Source: UBA1757 sp045627385 (GTDB lineage: Bacteria > Bacteroidota > Bacteroidia > Bacteroidales > UBA1402). Taken from it: a stretch of 46,706 nt of DNA. Positions 33,735-43,364 of the stretch are shown here, piece after piece. The translations under genes and the position numbers were made by a program. Each line of letters opens with the position of its first letter. The stretch's first letter is position 1. The stretch lies in assembly GCA_045627385.1 (NCBI GenBank), contig JAZQNO010000011.1, forward strand, positions 1 to 46,706, in the 5' to 3' direction. The notes under the pieces are model-generated. The model worked only from the letters and a program-made list of their open reading frames with translations. It had not been told where the DNA came from and searched no databases.

Positions 33735-34576
33735 GACTGGTAGATGACGTTATCGATAAGACGGACTTCTCCGCAATAGACCGCAATGCAGCCGACAATG
33801 TAGGACGAGTCGCTCCAGTTTCCGACCGGCTGGAGTGTGTCGCCATCGACAATGGAATAATAGTCCAGACGGAACAGCGGTTCCTTGGCCATGGCTTCTT
33901 CCACATAGCGGCGGGCATCGGCCAGACTGCCCTCGGTCACGAACCGGCGGCTTTCGAAAAGAGCCTTCGAGATGAGAACCGCCTTCTGGCGTTGCTCGGC
34001 GCTGAGGCGGGTATTGCGGCTGCTCATGGCCAGTCCGTCGGCTTCGCGGACAATCGGGCAAGGAACTATTTCAAGTTTCAGGCCCAGGATGGAAACCATG
34101 GAACGGATGACGGCAATCTGCTGGAAATCTTTCTGACCGAAATAGGCACGGTCGGGTTCGACTGCGTAGAAAAGCTTGCTCACAATCTGGGCGACCCCGT
34201 TGAAGTGGCCGGGACGATAAGCGCCTTCCATCACTTCGGCGACAGGCCCGAGCTGAAACTCGCGCGTATCGGGTTCGGGATACATTTCCTCCACCTCCGG
34301 CATGAAGACGATGTCGCATCCGTTGGCCTCCAGCAGGGCGGCATCTTTTTCAGGCGTACGGGGATATGCGGCCAGATCGCCCTTATCGTTGAATTGGGTC
34401 GGATTGACAAAAACACTGACCACACAGACGTCGTTTTCAGCGGCGCACCTTCTCACCAGAGAGACATGACCGGCGTGCAAAGCGCCCATCGTGGGAACCA
34501 AGCCGATGCTCTGACGGCGATTTCTGCAGGCATCCAGCAGTCGCTTCAACTCGGCTTTGGTTTTAACTATTTCCAT
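33725..34576 (-). CDS. panC: Pantothenate synthetase
   Basis: This enzyme joins pantoate and beta-alanine with ATP. The 283-residue protein has VPTMGALHAGHVSLVR with HAGH at 34-37, the YFGQKDFQQ motif and the KMSKS-like MSSRNTRLS. It is first in a leftward operon with panD, M23 and a phosphohexomutase. No clear TAnnTTTG lies in the 183-base gap upstream, though a near match (TAATTTG on the minus strand) is close to the start. Confidence 0.95.
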   Translation of the reverse strand: MEIVKTKAELKRLLDACRNRRQSIGLVPTMGALHAGHVSLVRRCAAENDVCVVSVFVNPTQFNDKGDLAAYPRTPEKDAALLEANGCDIVFMPEVEEMYPEPDTREFQLGPVAEVMEGAYRPGHFNGVAQIVSKLFYAVEPDRAYFGQKDFQQIAVIRSMVSILGLKLEIVPCPIVREADGLAMSSRNTRLSAEQRQKAVLISKALFESRRFVTEGSLADARRYVEEAMAKEPLFRLDYYSIVDGDTLQPVGNWSDSSYIVGCIAVYCGEVRLIDNVIYQSCR

Positions 34577-34716
34577 AACTTATTACAAATTAGAAAATTA
34601 CTTGGCGAGCCAAAGGCCCCGTCAAGCAGCGTCAAATCAGCCGCAAAGGAATTGAATTTTTATGAAAGAAAAAAATTTCCGGCCTTTTAACTTGCACATA
34701 TCCACCGATTTTTTAG

Positions 34717-34724
34717 TATCTTTG
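34717..34724 (+). promoter_or_regulatory. -7 element of GT5N-DUF4270-glucosaminidase operon
   Basis: TATCTTTG lies 35 bases before the ATG at 34760. CTTG at 34691-34694 is a possible -33 box at a 22-base spacing. Confidence 0.6.
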
Positions 34725-34759
34725 CATTTGCGTTTCATCCCCTCAAAAAGAGAAGCAAC

Positions 34760-35572
34760 ATGAGCTCGACCAAGATTCTTTACATCTGTCAGGAAATCAC
34801 TCCCTACCTGCCGGAAACCGAGATGTCCACCCTTTGCCGCAAGATGCCTCAGGCCATCCAGGAAAAAGGATGCGAAATCCGCACTTTCATGCCGAAGTAC
34901 GGGCTCATCAATGAGCGCCGCAACCAGCTGCACGAGGTCATCCGTCTGTCTGGCATGAATCTCATCATCAACGACAACGACCATCCGCTCATCATCAAAG
35001 TCGCTTCCATACAGTCGGCCAGGATGCAGATCTACTTCATCGACAACGACGACCTGTTCCATCGCAAATTCATCACCGCCGACGCCGACGGCAAAGAGTT
35101 CGCCGACAACGACGACCGCAGCATTTTCTTCGTACGCGGTGTCATCGAGACCGTCCGCAAACTGCGCTGGGTGCCCGACATCATCCACTGCAACGGCTGG
35201 ATGTCCGCCCTGACCGCGCTCTATGTCAGGAAGGCCCTCACGGACGACCCCTTCTTCAAAAATGCCAAAATCGTCTACTCCATCTACAACGATGCCTTCC
35301 AGCAGCCACTGTCTGCCGATTTCGCCGAGAAGGTCCTCATCGAAGGCGTTGCGCCCGAAGACCTTGGGCCGGCCAAAGATCTTCCCACCTGGGAGAACGT
35401 CACCCGTATGGCCGCCAGCTACAGCGACGGGCTCATCCTGGTGAAACCCGCCAGCAAACTGGCCCGCCAAATTGCCACCCAAAGCGGCAAACCCTTCATC
35501 GTAGGAAACGAAGACGACAACTACGCCAACTACGCGGAATTTTACAAGACCCTTACAGAACCTGAACAATGA
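34760..35572 (+). CDS. Stand-alone GT5 N-terminal domain (glycogen/starch-synthase-like)
   Basis: The 270 residues cover only the N-terminal Rossmann domain of glycogen synthase (ILYICQEITPYLPE...; DIIHCNGWMSAL; KIVYSIYNDAF). The C-terminal GT-B domain is missing. Where GlgA has the ADP-glucose-binding K-x-G-G loop, this protein has LPETEMS (17-23). It is therefore unlikely to make glycogen alone. Such short forms recur in Bacteroidetes next to DUF4270 genes, so they are conserved proteins rather than broken genes. Its stop overlaps the DUF4270 start by ATGA (35569-35572). Confidence 0.85.
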   Translation: MSSTKILYICQEITPYLPETEMSTLCRKMPQAIQEKGCEIRTFMPKYGLINERRNQLHEVIRLSGMNLIINDNDHPLIIKVASIQSARMQIYFIDNDDLFHRKFITADADGKEFADNDDRSIFFVRGVIETVRKLRWVPDIIHCNGWMSALTALYVRKALTDDPFFKNAKIVYSIYNDAFQQPLSADFAEKVLIEGVAPEDLGPAKDLPTWENVTRMAASYSDGLILVKPASKLARQIATQSGKPFIVGNEDDNYANYAEFYKTLTEPEQ

Positions 35573-36930
35573 GAGGATTCTTCCATTTCGGCGCAGTCAT
35601 CTTCCTGTTGACTGCCCTTTTGTCCTGCGCCGACGGCGAAACCATCGGTGGCAGCGTGCAACCTCAAAAAGACATTGTCTCCACCGATACCGCCACATTC
35701 AGACTTTCGTCCCAGACCGTGCTGGTCGATTCCATCCTCCAGCGCAATTCGTCTTTGCTTTTGGGCGAATTCACCGACGGTAATTTCGGCACCACCAAGG
35801 CCGAAGTGCTCACCCAGCTCTACTGCTCACCCGATTTTTCATTCGGCAGCGGCACCGCCGACGAAGCCGATTCGGCGTTTCTTTATCTTTTCTATGACAG
35901 CTGGTTCGGCGATTCCACCTCGCTGTTCGAAGTTTCGGTCTATCAGATGAACGAAACCTTCGATCTGAACCGCTCCTACTTCACCAACATCGACCCCGAC
36001 GACTACTGTCAGCGCGACATTCTGCTGGGAAGAGCCACTTTCACACCCGTCAGAAGCTACAACAAATGGACATCTGCCACCAAATACTGCGTGCGTGTCA
36101 ATCTCGACAAATCGCTGGGGACCAAGATCATCCAGGACTACAAAGCCAACCCGGAGCACTTCAAAGGTTCAAAGGCCTTCAACGACTGCTTCAAAGGACT
36201 GTATCTGACCACGACCTACGGCAACGGCAGCCTGCTATACCTCAGTCAGATCGAGTTGGAACTCTGCTACGGCTACCAAATCCAGACAGACGGACAGACT
36301 GTCGACACCATCTCCGCCACCTACTTCAGCATGACTCCTGAAGTGCGCACAATCAACACGTTCCAGCATCCCGACCTTTCGTCCTATATGCCCGTTCAGG
36401 AAACGGACAGCCTCAACTATCTGTATGCCCCGGCCGGAATGTACACGTCCATTACGATGCCTGTGAGCGGCATTACCAGCCGGCTGAGCCGCAAAAACAT
36501 CAACTATGCCCGACTGATGCTCTCCGCCACCGGTTTTTCCGATGAGAGCTGGGGGCTCAATCCTCCGGAGAAGCTGCTGCTGATACGAGAGGAAGACGTC
36601 CACGATTTCTTCGCCAGTTTCGGCACGGCCGACGACACCTATTCCTTTTTGGCCTCATACGATGAAGGAAACGACTGTTTCATCTTCAATCTGAGTTCGT
36701 TCATTCAGAAATGCATCCGGCAGGCCGACGGCAATCTGCCCGAAAGCAGCGATTTCCAATCCTATTCCAAGCTCCTTCTGCTCCCCGTCTCGCAAATCAC
36801 CAACGACGACGGCACAGCCCTCTATCTGACCCCCGAAATCACTCCTTCGGCAGTCAAAGTGAGAAGCGGCAGCCACTCCAGCCAGCCTATGAAACTTGAA
36901 ATGATCTACAGTTCGCAATTTTCGGAATGA
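35569..36930 (+). CDS. DUF4270 family lipoprotein
   Basis: This 453-residue protein has a lipoprotein signal (MRGFFHFGAVIFLLTALLSC, lipobox LLSC, Cys20). The body resembles DUF4270 proteins of Bacteroidetes (ETIGGSVQPQKD near the N-terminus, then VDSILQRNSSLLLGEFTD). It is rich in beta strands and aromatic residues and is probably held at the outer membrane. It is coupled by ATGA overlaps to both neighbours: the GT5-like gene before it and the glucosaminidase after it. The function is not known from sequence. Confidence 0.85.
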   Translation: MRGFFHFGAVIFLLTALLSCADGETIGGSVQPQKDIVSTDTATFRLSSQTVLVDSILQRNSSLLLGEFTDGNFGTTKAEVLTQLYCSPDFSFGSGTADEADSAFLYLFYDSWFGDSTSLFEVSVYQMNETFDLNRSYFTNIDPDDYCQRDILLGRATFTPVRSYNKWTSATKYCVRVNLDKSLGTKIIQDYKANPEHFKGSKAFNDCFKGLYLTTTYGNGSLLYLSQIELELCYGYQIQTDGQTVDTISATYFSMTPEVRTINTFQHPDLSSYMPVQETDSLNYLYAPAGMYTSITMPVSGITSRLSRKNINYARLMLSATGFSDESWGLNPPEKLLLIREEDVHDFFASFGTADDTYSFLASYDEGNDCFIFNLSSFIQKCIRQADGNLPESSDFQSYSKLLLLPVSQITNDDGTALYLTPEITPSAVKVRSGSHSSQPMKLEMIYSSQFSE

Positions 36931-38021
36931 TGAGACGTCTGCTTCTGATTTCTGCAGCTCTGGCAGTGTCCTTGTCGGCCTGGTGCGACACTCGCCTCAA
37001 ACCCTACGAGGACTACATCGAAAAATATGCCGAAGAGGCCATGATGCAACAAGTCAGATACGGCATTCCGTCGAGCATCACACTGGCACAGGGACTGCTC
37101 GAATCCAACGCGGGCAACAGCACGCTGGCCGTCAAAAGCAACAACCATTTCGGCATCAAATGCCACAACGACTGGAAAGGCGAGACCTATTCCCACTGGG
37201 ACGACGGCGAAATGAGCTGCTTCCGCAAGTACGACAAGGTATTGGACTCCTACTACGACCATTCCAAATTTCTCGTTTCCAAAAGCCGTTACGACTTTCT
37301 GTTCGAACTGGACGTAAAAGACTACAAGGCCTGGGCCAAGGGGCTGAGCCAGGCAGGCTATGCCACCGATCCCCAGTACTCGCAAAAGCTCATACGACTT
37401 ATCGAATTGTATGACCTCGACCAGTATGACCGCCTGGCCAGCCATCCGCGCAAAAACAGACAGAAATCCGAGGAAGCCTTGGAGCAGCAGGCCGACGAGC
37501 CGCAGACAGCAGGCACCTCCACCCAAGTGAAGGCCAAACCGGCCAAAGAGCCGCGCATCAGAGAGCCTCGTGTGCCGCGGCAGGGCGAAGTGGCCCGACG
37601 CACCGAGCTGGCCCGCCAATCGAAAGACTACAGTTATCTGATCGCCACCGACGATTATCCGCAGACCATCGTCGCCATCCAGCGCCACGAAATCCTGTAT
37701 CGGGGCAGCACGCCTTATATCGTGGCCCGCTACGGCGACAACTTTCAGGTGCTGGCCGACGAATTCAATGTGACGCCCGCCCATATCCGCAAAGTGAACG
37801 ACTGTCCGAAAGACTATCGGATGCAAGTGGGCGACATCATTTACCTCAACAGAAAGTGCGAGACCTGGGAAGGCGAAGAAGCCACCCACACTGTCCGCGA
37901 AGGCGACACGCTCCACAGCATTTCGCAACTCTACGCCATCAGGCTCAAATCGCTCATCGGCCTCAACGGAACAGAACTGGCCGACGGTTTGAGCGTCGGC
38001 CAGCAGTTGAAATTGCGGTAA
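36927..38021 (+). CDS. Glucosaminidase (GH73-type) with two LysM domains
   Basis: This exported peptidoglycan hydrolase of 364 residues has a signal peptide (about 1-20) and a glucosaminidase domain (about 25-170; GIPSSITLAQGLLESNAGNS with the catalytic Glu, then NNHFGIKC). After a charged linker (about 175-235) come two LysM modules: residues about 270-312, then 316-363 starting HTVREGDTLHSISQLY. It cleaves glycan strands and binds peptidoglycan. The start overlaps the DUF4270 stop, so the trio makes a GT5-like protein, an outer-membrane lipoprotein and a wall hydrolase from one message. Confidence 0.92.
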   Translation: MMRRLLLISAALAVSLSAWCDTRLKPYEDYIEKYAEEAMMQQVRYGIPSSITLAQGLLESNAGNSTLAVKSNNHFGIKCHNDWKGETYSHWDDGEMSCFRKYDKVLDSYYDHSKFLVSKSRYDFLFELDVKDYKAWAKGLSQAGYATDPQYSQKLIRLIELYDLDQYDRLASHPRKNRQKSEEALEQQADEPQTAGTSTQVKAKPAKEPRIREPRVPRQGEVARRTELARQSKDYSYLIATDDYPQTIVAIQRHEILYRGSTPYIVARYGDNFQVLADEFNVTPAHIRKVNDCPKDYRMQVGDIIYLNRKCETWEGEEATHTVREGDTLHSISQLYAIRLKSLIGLNGTELADGLSVGQQLKLR

Positions 38022-38045
38022 TCGGAGCCATTGGCCCTTTTTCCG

Positions 38046-40175
38046 TCAGCGTTTGATCATTTTGAGCACCGAGCGGCTACCGCCCTCGGTCAAAACCGCC
38101 TCATACACGCCTGAAGGCAGCAGAGAGGCATCCAGGTCCAACACGCGACGCTCGCCAGTCATCAGATCCTCGGCGACAAGCGAGGCCACCCGATGGCCGG
38201 AAAGGTCGTACACATCCACGCAGGCCCGTCCGGAGCAACTGGCCGTGAGGCTGAAACGAGTATGGTCCAGCACAGGATTCGGATAATTATTGAAACGGTT
38301 TTTGTCGGAACCAAGGGCAGGCACCCCAAGCGGACCTCCGTATTCGTAAGCGCCCAAATCGACCGCAAGGCCATTGAAAGGCAATTCGATCTCATAGCCG
38401 CTGAAAGTGGTCTGGCTGACACCCTTCACCTTTGAAGTGCCCTTGTCAATGAACATGCTGCCCTGTTTGAGACGGCCGAAACCGTTGTCGGGCAAAGAGC
38501 CGTCGGCTTGTCGGGGAGCCAGAAAATCTTCCTTGGAAGTGCTCACAAACTCATCGTAGACATATTTCTGGTCATAATACTTGCCGCTGGCATTGCGGGT
38601 AGGAATCATAGCCGGTTCGCCGTCTATGCTGTTCCAAGTGTTGTTCATCTCCACCGTGCCCTCAAACAGTTCGTAGAGGGAACTGCTGTTTTGCGTAGCC
38701 GGATCGAAACTGATGCAGTTCCTGACGTCGCAGGCGTATTTGCGCAGACGGAAATTCTTCACATTGTGCCAAGCCGTGCAATTGAACAGGAAGATGCTGT
38801 CGGCATTGTTGTTCTCCGAGAAACCGCCGCCTGTGGCACATCCGTCGAAGGAAATGCAGTTTCGCACCTGATGTTTGGCCGCCCAGCCGTCGCCGCCCAG
38901 TTTGAAGCCGTTGCCGTCGCCCTGCCAGGAGGTGGGAGCCACGTTCTTCTGACCGTATTCCCAGTCGGGGTCGTCTACGATAAGGCGCTCGTCTCCGTTT
39001 CCGAAAGTCCAGCACGAATCGATGAAAATGGGATAATGGGTCATATAGAAATCCCATCCGTCATCGGCATTTTCCCAAGCGCGACATCCGACAAAGCGGT
39101 TGTTGGCACCTGGAGACAGCTTGCAGGCAAAACCGTCGGCATTCTCGTAGGCGGTGCCCCAGTCGAAATTGCGGTACGAATCGCAGTTCTTGACCAGATT
39201 GTCGCAAACCTTGTCGGGTGCATCGGCGGCATTGCTGCTCAGTCCGATTTGAATGCCGGAATCTCCGTTGTGATGCAACACAAGACGTTCGAAGATATTG
39301 TGACTGCCCTCGACCTTGATGCCATTGTCGGGTGCTTGACAGATTTCCAGGCCTTTAAGATACCAGTAGTCGCCCGTTATCAGGAAGGCGCGTGCACTGC
39401 CGCGGGACGATGGTGTCGGCGTGTAGCTCGAGAAAATGTCGTAGAAATTGAGCACGGGCTGCTCGCCTGGAAAATTGAAAATGTGCAAACGGTTGACGGC
39501 ATTGCCCTTTGCAGTCAGGCGGATGGTGGCCGTATAGCGGTAAATGCCGCCTCGCATCAGAACCGTATCGCCGGGTTGCATCAGTGCCAGAGCCTTTTCG
39601 AGATGGAAGAACGGATGCTCCAGGCTGCCGTCGTTACTGTCGCTGCCACCCTTTTCCTGAGGCGCACAGTAATAGGCCGTGCTGCGCTCGGAGGGAGACG
39701 GGACCTCCGGTTCGGCCTCAGTAGCTCCGAGTATAGTGATTTTATCCAAATTGGGGCCTCCCACAGAAGTCAGAGACCGCATCGACAGCACATTGCGACC
39801 TTTACGCAAAGACAGATGCAGCGTATCGTCTTTCCATACGGTCCAGTTGCCGGTGGAACCGAAGAAATGATCCGCCAGCTGTACGCTGTCATTGACGGTG
39901 ACACACATATTGCGTGTGTCTGACTTTCCGTTGGCCCAGCGGACCACCACCAGGGCTTGCGGCAAAGCCTCTGTGATGGAAAAATCCCAACTGATACTGC
40001 TTCCGGAAGCGTTGGTCAAATCTACAAAACCGGAACCCGTGTACCCGCTGTGGTCAGAACTGAGTTTCCCTTCAAAATTTCCCTGTTCGGCCTGAATGAC
40101 CAGGTCGGCACGAGCCATTCCAGTGAGGGAATACAGCGCGGTAAGACAAGACAATACTGCAATGCGCGTCTTCAT
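38046..40175 (-). CDS. PL9-like beta-helix protein with T9SS sorting tail
   Basis: This 709-residue exported protein has a signal peptide (1-23), a carbohydrate-binding-like beta domain (about 24-150), a right-handed beta-helix (about 165-610) and a type A type IX secretion tail (about 629-709; NNYPNPVLD ... VDVYDLSGHRV ... LPSGVYEAVL). The helix has NADGFA (345-350) and ADDGWD (370-375), the calcium-site signature I associate with PL9 pectate lyases. It probably acts at the cell surface on pectin-like or other acidic glycans. It starts 3 bases after the M16 peptidase stop. Confidence 0.85.
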   Translation of the reverse strand: MKTRIAVLSCLTALYSLTGMARADLVIQAEQGNFEGKLSSDHSGYTGSGFVDLTNASGSSISWDFSITEALPQALVVVRWANGKSDTRNMCVTVNDSVQLADHFFGSTGNWTVWKDDTLHLSLRKGRNVLSMRSLTSVGGPNLDKITILGATEAEPEVPSPSERSTAYYCAPQEKGGSDSNDGSLEHPFFHLEKALALMQPGDTVLMRGGIYRYTATIRLTAKGNAVNRLHIFNFPGEQPVLNFYDIFSSYTPTPSSRGSARAFLITGDYWYLKGLEICQAPDNGIKVEGSHNIFERLVLHHNGDSGIQIGLSSNAADAPDKVCDNLVKNCDSYRNFDWGTAYENADGFACKLSPGANNRFVGCRAWENADDGWDFYMTHYPIFIDSCWTFGNGDERLIVDDPDWEYGQKNVAPTSWQGDGNGFKLGGDGWAAKHQVRNCISFDGCATGGGFSENNNADSIFLFNCTAWHNVKNFRLRKYACDVRNCISFDPATQNSSSLYELFEGTVEMNNTWNSIDGEPAMIPTRNASGKYYDQKYVYDEFVSTSKEDFLAPRQADGSLPDNGFGRLKQGSMFIDKGTSKVKGVSQTTFSGYEIELPFNGLAVDLGAYEYGGPLGVPALGSDKNRFNNYPNPVLDHTRFSLTASCSGRACVDVYDLSGHRVASLVAEDLMTGERRVLDLDASLLPSGVYEAVLTEGGSRSVLKMIKR

Positions 40176-40178
40176 AGG

Positions 40179-43109
40179 TCAATAACCGAAAAGTTCCTCG
40201 AGGCTGACTTCCTGAACCGGTCCGATGGAACGGAGATAATCCATGTCGAGGTCCTTCAGGTCGCCCAGAATGCCGTAGTTGTAGGTGCGGTCCTTGATGT
40301 ACTGTTGCTGGAAAGCCTTCACATCGTCGAGCGTGAGCGACGGAAGCGCTTCGAACACCTTCTGATAGCGGTCGTATCCGATGCCCATACGTTCGGCGCT
40401 GAGATACTCGCTGAAGATGCTCGAACGCAGCGTGCGGAGCGTGCGCAGGCGGGCCTCCAGACCATCCTTGGCCAGTTTGAATGCCGATTCCGACTCGGGC
40501 ATGTTGTTGAGGATGTCCTCGAAAGCCTCCATAGCATCCTTCATCTTGTCGTTCTGAGTGGCAATATAGGAATAGGCCGAATAGCATTCGCCCAGTTTGG
40601 AGGGCGAACGATAGCCGGCGGCAGCCGAATAGGCCAGACCTCGGGCCTCGCGCATCTCCTGGAACACGATGGCATTCATGCCCCCGCCGAAATACTCGTT
40701 GAAGAGCGTTCTCACGGGCTCGATGTCGCCATCGTAGTTTTCACCCAGATTGGAGAAAGAACGGAAATACAGCTGCTTGGCATCGTATTGGGCACAAAAG
40801 ACTTTGTTCTCGCCGGTGCGCCGCATCGTGAACTCGCGGGCTGCGGGAACAGCCTTCTTGCCGTAATTGACCGACTTCGGATGGCAGGTGTCGAGAATCA
40901 CTTGAAGGTCTTCCTTGGAATCGGGTCCATAATAGAGCACGCGATGGGGATAGTCGGGCATGGACTTGATAACAGCAATCAGATCCTCCGGCGTAAGCTT
41001 CTTCAGCTCGGCATTGCTCAGCACATTGGTTACGGGCGATTCCGGACCATAGGCGATGTAGGTGGAGAGCCTGTTGAAGATGGTGGCCTGACGCAGCTTG
41101 CTGTCGGCACGCGACTTGATGATGTCGTCTGTCATGTTCTTGAAAGCCTCCCGGTCCACCTGAGGATCCGACAGCAGTTCCTCTACCAGAGCCATGGCGG
41201 CGGGCATATGCTCGCTCAGGCCGCTCAAAGAAATGGTGGAAACCTCGTTGCCGGCCGAGAAACTGTAGTCGAGCGCCAGACGGAAGGCCTCTTTCTGGAA
41301 ATCCTCGGCACTCCGCTTGGAGGTGCCCAGATAGTTGAGGTATTCGAAAGCCAGCGGCAGGAGTCTGTCGTTGGTGGAACCCATCTCATAACGATACGAG
41401 AGGGAAAACATGTCGTTGCCGGTATTCTGAATATAAAGCACAGGCTGGTCGCCGTCAGGACCGATCTTCGTCAGGTCCTTGTCGAAATCCACGAAATCGG
41501 GTTCGATGGGCTTCACTTCCGACTGCTGGACCGACAGAAGGAAATCGCTGGTCAAGTCGCGGTTGGTGAGGATGGGCGTAATCTCGGGTTTGGCCATCTT
41601 CTTCTCGTTGGGGTCGACACCCTGACGCTTGTAGATGACTGCATACCCGTCGGTGAGCCATTCGTTGGCAAAAGCCACCAGTTCTTCTTTGGTGATCCGG
41701 CTCATGCGCTCCAAACGGGCCACCTGATCGGCCCACTCCACATGATTGATGAAGGCGCCGACAAACATATCCGCACGGGCTTCGTTCGATTCGAGAGCCT
41801 CCATCTGGTTGAGTTTGAGATTGTTGATGGTGGCTTCCAACAAATAATCGTCAAAATCTCCCGCTTTGAGCTTGTCCACCTCGGCCTTGAGAAGCGCACG
41901 CACCTGGTCGAGCGTCTGGCCCTGTTTGGGATAGCCCTGCATCACAAACGCACTGTAGTCGCACATGTCGTAGATGCCGCTGCCGGCGCCCAGCACCGCT
42001 TGCTGCTGGTTCAGGTCGAGGTCGATGAGGCCTGCCTTGCCATTGTTGAAAATCATGTCGATGAGCGTAATCTTGTCAAACTCCGGACTGTTGATGCCCG
42101 GAATCCGCCAGCCCAAAGTCACATATTCGGCATCACGGCCCTGCACTTCCACCTCCACTGGAGCCGTCATAGGCGTTTCGGGCTCGTATTCCAATGCAGG
42201 AACGCCATCGGTGGCCTTCATCTTTCCAAAATACTTTTTGATGATGCGGATGGTCTTGTCGGGATCGAAATCGCCCGACATGCAGATGGCCATATTGTTG
42301 GGCACATAATAGACGGAATAGTATTTCTTGATGTTGGTGATGGACGGATTCTTCAAATGGTCCTGCGTGCCGAGAACGGTCTGCTGTCCGTAGGGATGAT
42401 GCGGGAAAAGCACCGACAACAGTTTCTCGTACACTTTGCGGCTGTCCTTGGTCAGAGACATGTTCTTTTCTTCATAAATCGTCTCCAACTCCGTATGGAA
42501 ACCGCGGATGACGTTGTGCTCGAAACGGTCGGCTTCGATCATCGCCCAGTTTTCGATCTGGTTGGAGGGGATGTCTTCGGTATAGACCGTCATGTCGAAA
42601 CCCGTGTAGGCGTTGGTGCCGTTGGCGCCGATAGCCGACATCAGCTTGTCGTACTCGTTGGGGATGAAGAGTTTGGACGCTTCGTAGGAGATGCTGTCGA
42701 TCTGATGGTAAATGGCCTTGCGCTCGGCCTCGTCGGTCTTGGTGCGGTACACTTCGAACAGCGCCTCAATCTCGTCGAGCATCGGCTTTTCCTGTTCGTA
42801 GTCTACGGTGCCGAACTGCTGGGAGCCCTTGAACATGAGATGTTCGAAATAATGGGCAAGACCCGTGGTCTCGGACGGGTCGTTCTTGCCGCCGGCGCGC
42901 ACGGCGATAAAGGTCTGGATACGAGGTTCGTCCTTGTTGACGGTGAGGTACACCTTCAAACCGTTGTCTAGGGTGTAGATACGGGCATTGAGGGGATCGC
43001 CCTCCACACTTTCATACTTTGTCGAACAGGCCGTTAAGGCCATCATCCCGAGCATGGCCACCACGAGGGCACAGACAACGGAACGTTTGTTCAGAGAGGT
43101 TCTGTTCAT
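40179..43109 (-). CDS. M16 family zinc peptidase, lipoprotein
   Basis: This pitrilysin-type protease has 976 residues. A lipoprotein signal ends in LTAC (Cys28). The inverted zinc motif is HYFEH (His86, Glu89, His90), with the downstream glutamate in the ETIYEEKN region. The protein spans two M16 repeats, the second inactive as usual for the family (no HxxEH near 540-600). The ATG at 43109 was chosen over 43208 because the -7 box lies between them. It shares a transcript with the PL9-like gene. It probably degrades peptides in the periplasm. Confidence 0.93.
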   Translation of the reverse strand: MNRTSLNKRSVVCALVVAMLGMMALTACSTKYESVEGDPLNARIYTLDNGLKVYLTVNKDEPRIQTFIAVRAGGKNDPSETTGLAHYFEHLMFKGSQQFGTVDYEQEKPMLDEIEALFEVYRTKTDEAERKAIYHQIDSISYEASKLFIPNEYDKLMSAIGANGTNAYTGFDMTVYTEDIPSNQIENWAMIEADRFEHNVIRGFHTELETIYEEKNMSLTKDSRKVYEKLLSVLFPHHPYGQQTVLGTQDHLKNPSITNIKKYYSVYYVPNNMAICMSGDFDPDKTIRIIKKYFGKMKATDGVPALEYEPETPMTAPVEVEVQGRDAEYVTLGWRIPGINSPEFDKITLIDMIFNNGKAGLIDLDLNQQQAVLGAGSGIYDMCDYSAFVMQGYPKQGQTLDQVRALLKAEVDKLKAGDFDDYLLEATINNLKLNQMEALESNEARADMFVGAFINHVEWADQVARLERMSRITKEELVAFANEWLTDGYAVIYKRQGVDPNEKKMAKPEITPILTNRDLTSDFLLSVQQSEVKPIEPDFVDFDKDLTKIGPDGDQPVLYIQNTGNDMFSLSYRYEMGSTNDRLLPLAFEYLNYLGTSKRSAEDFQKEAFRLALDYSFSAGNEVSTISLSGLSEHMPAAMALVEELLSDPQVDREAFKNMTDDIIKSRADSKLRQATIFNRLSTYIAYGPESPVTNVLSNAELKKLTPEDLIAVIKSMPDYPHRVLYYGPDSKEDLQVILDTCHPKSVNYGKKAVPAAREFTMRRTGENKVFCAQYDAKQLYFRSFSNLGENYDGDIEPVRTLFNEYFGGGMNAIVFQEMREARGLAYSAAAGYRSPSKLGECYSAYSYIATQNDKMKDAMEAFEDILNNMPESESAFKLAKDGLEARLRTLRTLRSSIFSEYLSAERMGIGYDRYQKVFEALPSLTLDDVKAFQQQYIKDRTYNYGILGDLKDLDMDYLRSIGPVQEVSLEELFGY

Positions 43110-43131
43110 AGTTGTTTGATTTTGAGTCAGA

Positions 43132-43139
43132 CAAAGATA
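43132..43139 (-). promoter_or_regulatory. -7 element of M16-PL9 operon
   Basis: On the minus strand this reads TATCTTTG, 22 bases upstream of the ATG. ATTG at 43162-43159, 19 bases further up, is a weak -33 box. Confidence 0.65.
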
Positions 43140-43256
43140 TGAAATAATTAATCTTCCACAATGGTATTGACGTTGGAAAAGAATCGCGGAAAACGTCATC
43201 ATGGCCATTTTTCTCCCCTGTCATCCGAATGGTCAGGAGCAGACCTCTCGAGCTAG

Positions 43257-43330
43257 GTAGTAAGTCCGTTGTTCCTTCGTTGTTCCTCCGTTGTAAGTCC
43301 GTTTATTTGGCAAACGGAAATGGGGCTTGC
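43257..43330. repeat. 11-bp tandem array with conserved tail, copy 2
   Basis: Units at an 11-base period (AGTCCGTTGTT, CCTTCGTTGTT, CCTCCGTTGTA, AGTCCG) are followed by the 25-base tail 43306-43330, which equals 735-759 at 21 of 25 positions. The orientation is the same as copy 1. The outer units carry AGTCCG in place of CCTCCG. Confidence 0.65.
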
Positions 43331-43364
43331 GGCAGAAGACTCACGGACGCACTTAAGTGTCTGA

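Noticed and set aside
39957..42971. A 1004-codon open frame antisense to the M16 peptidase
   Set aside because: The minus strand encodes a full M16 lipoprotein with promoter and zinc motif. The antisense frame is a shadow.
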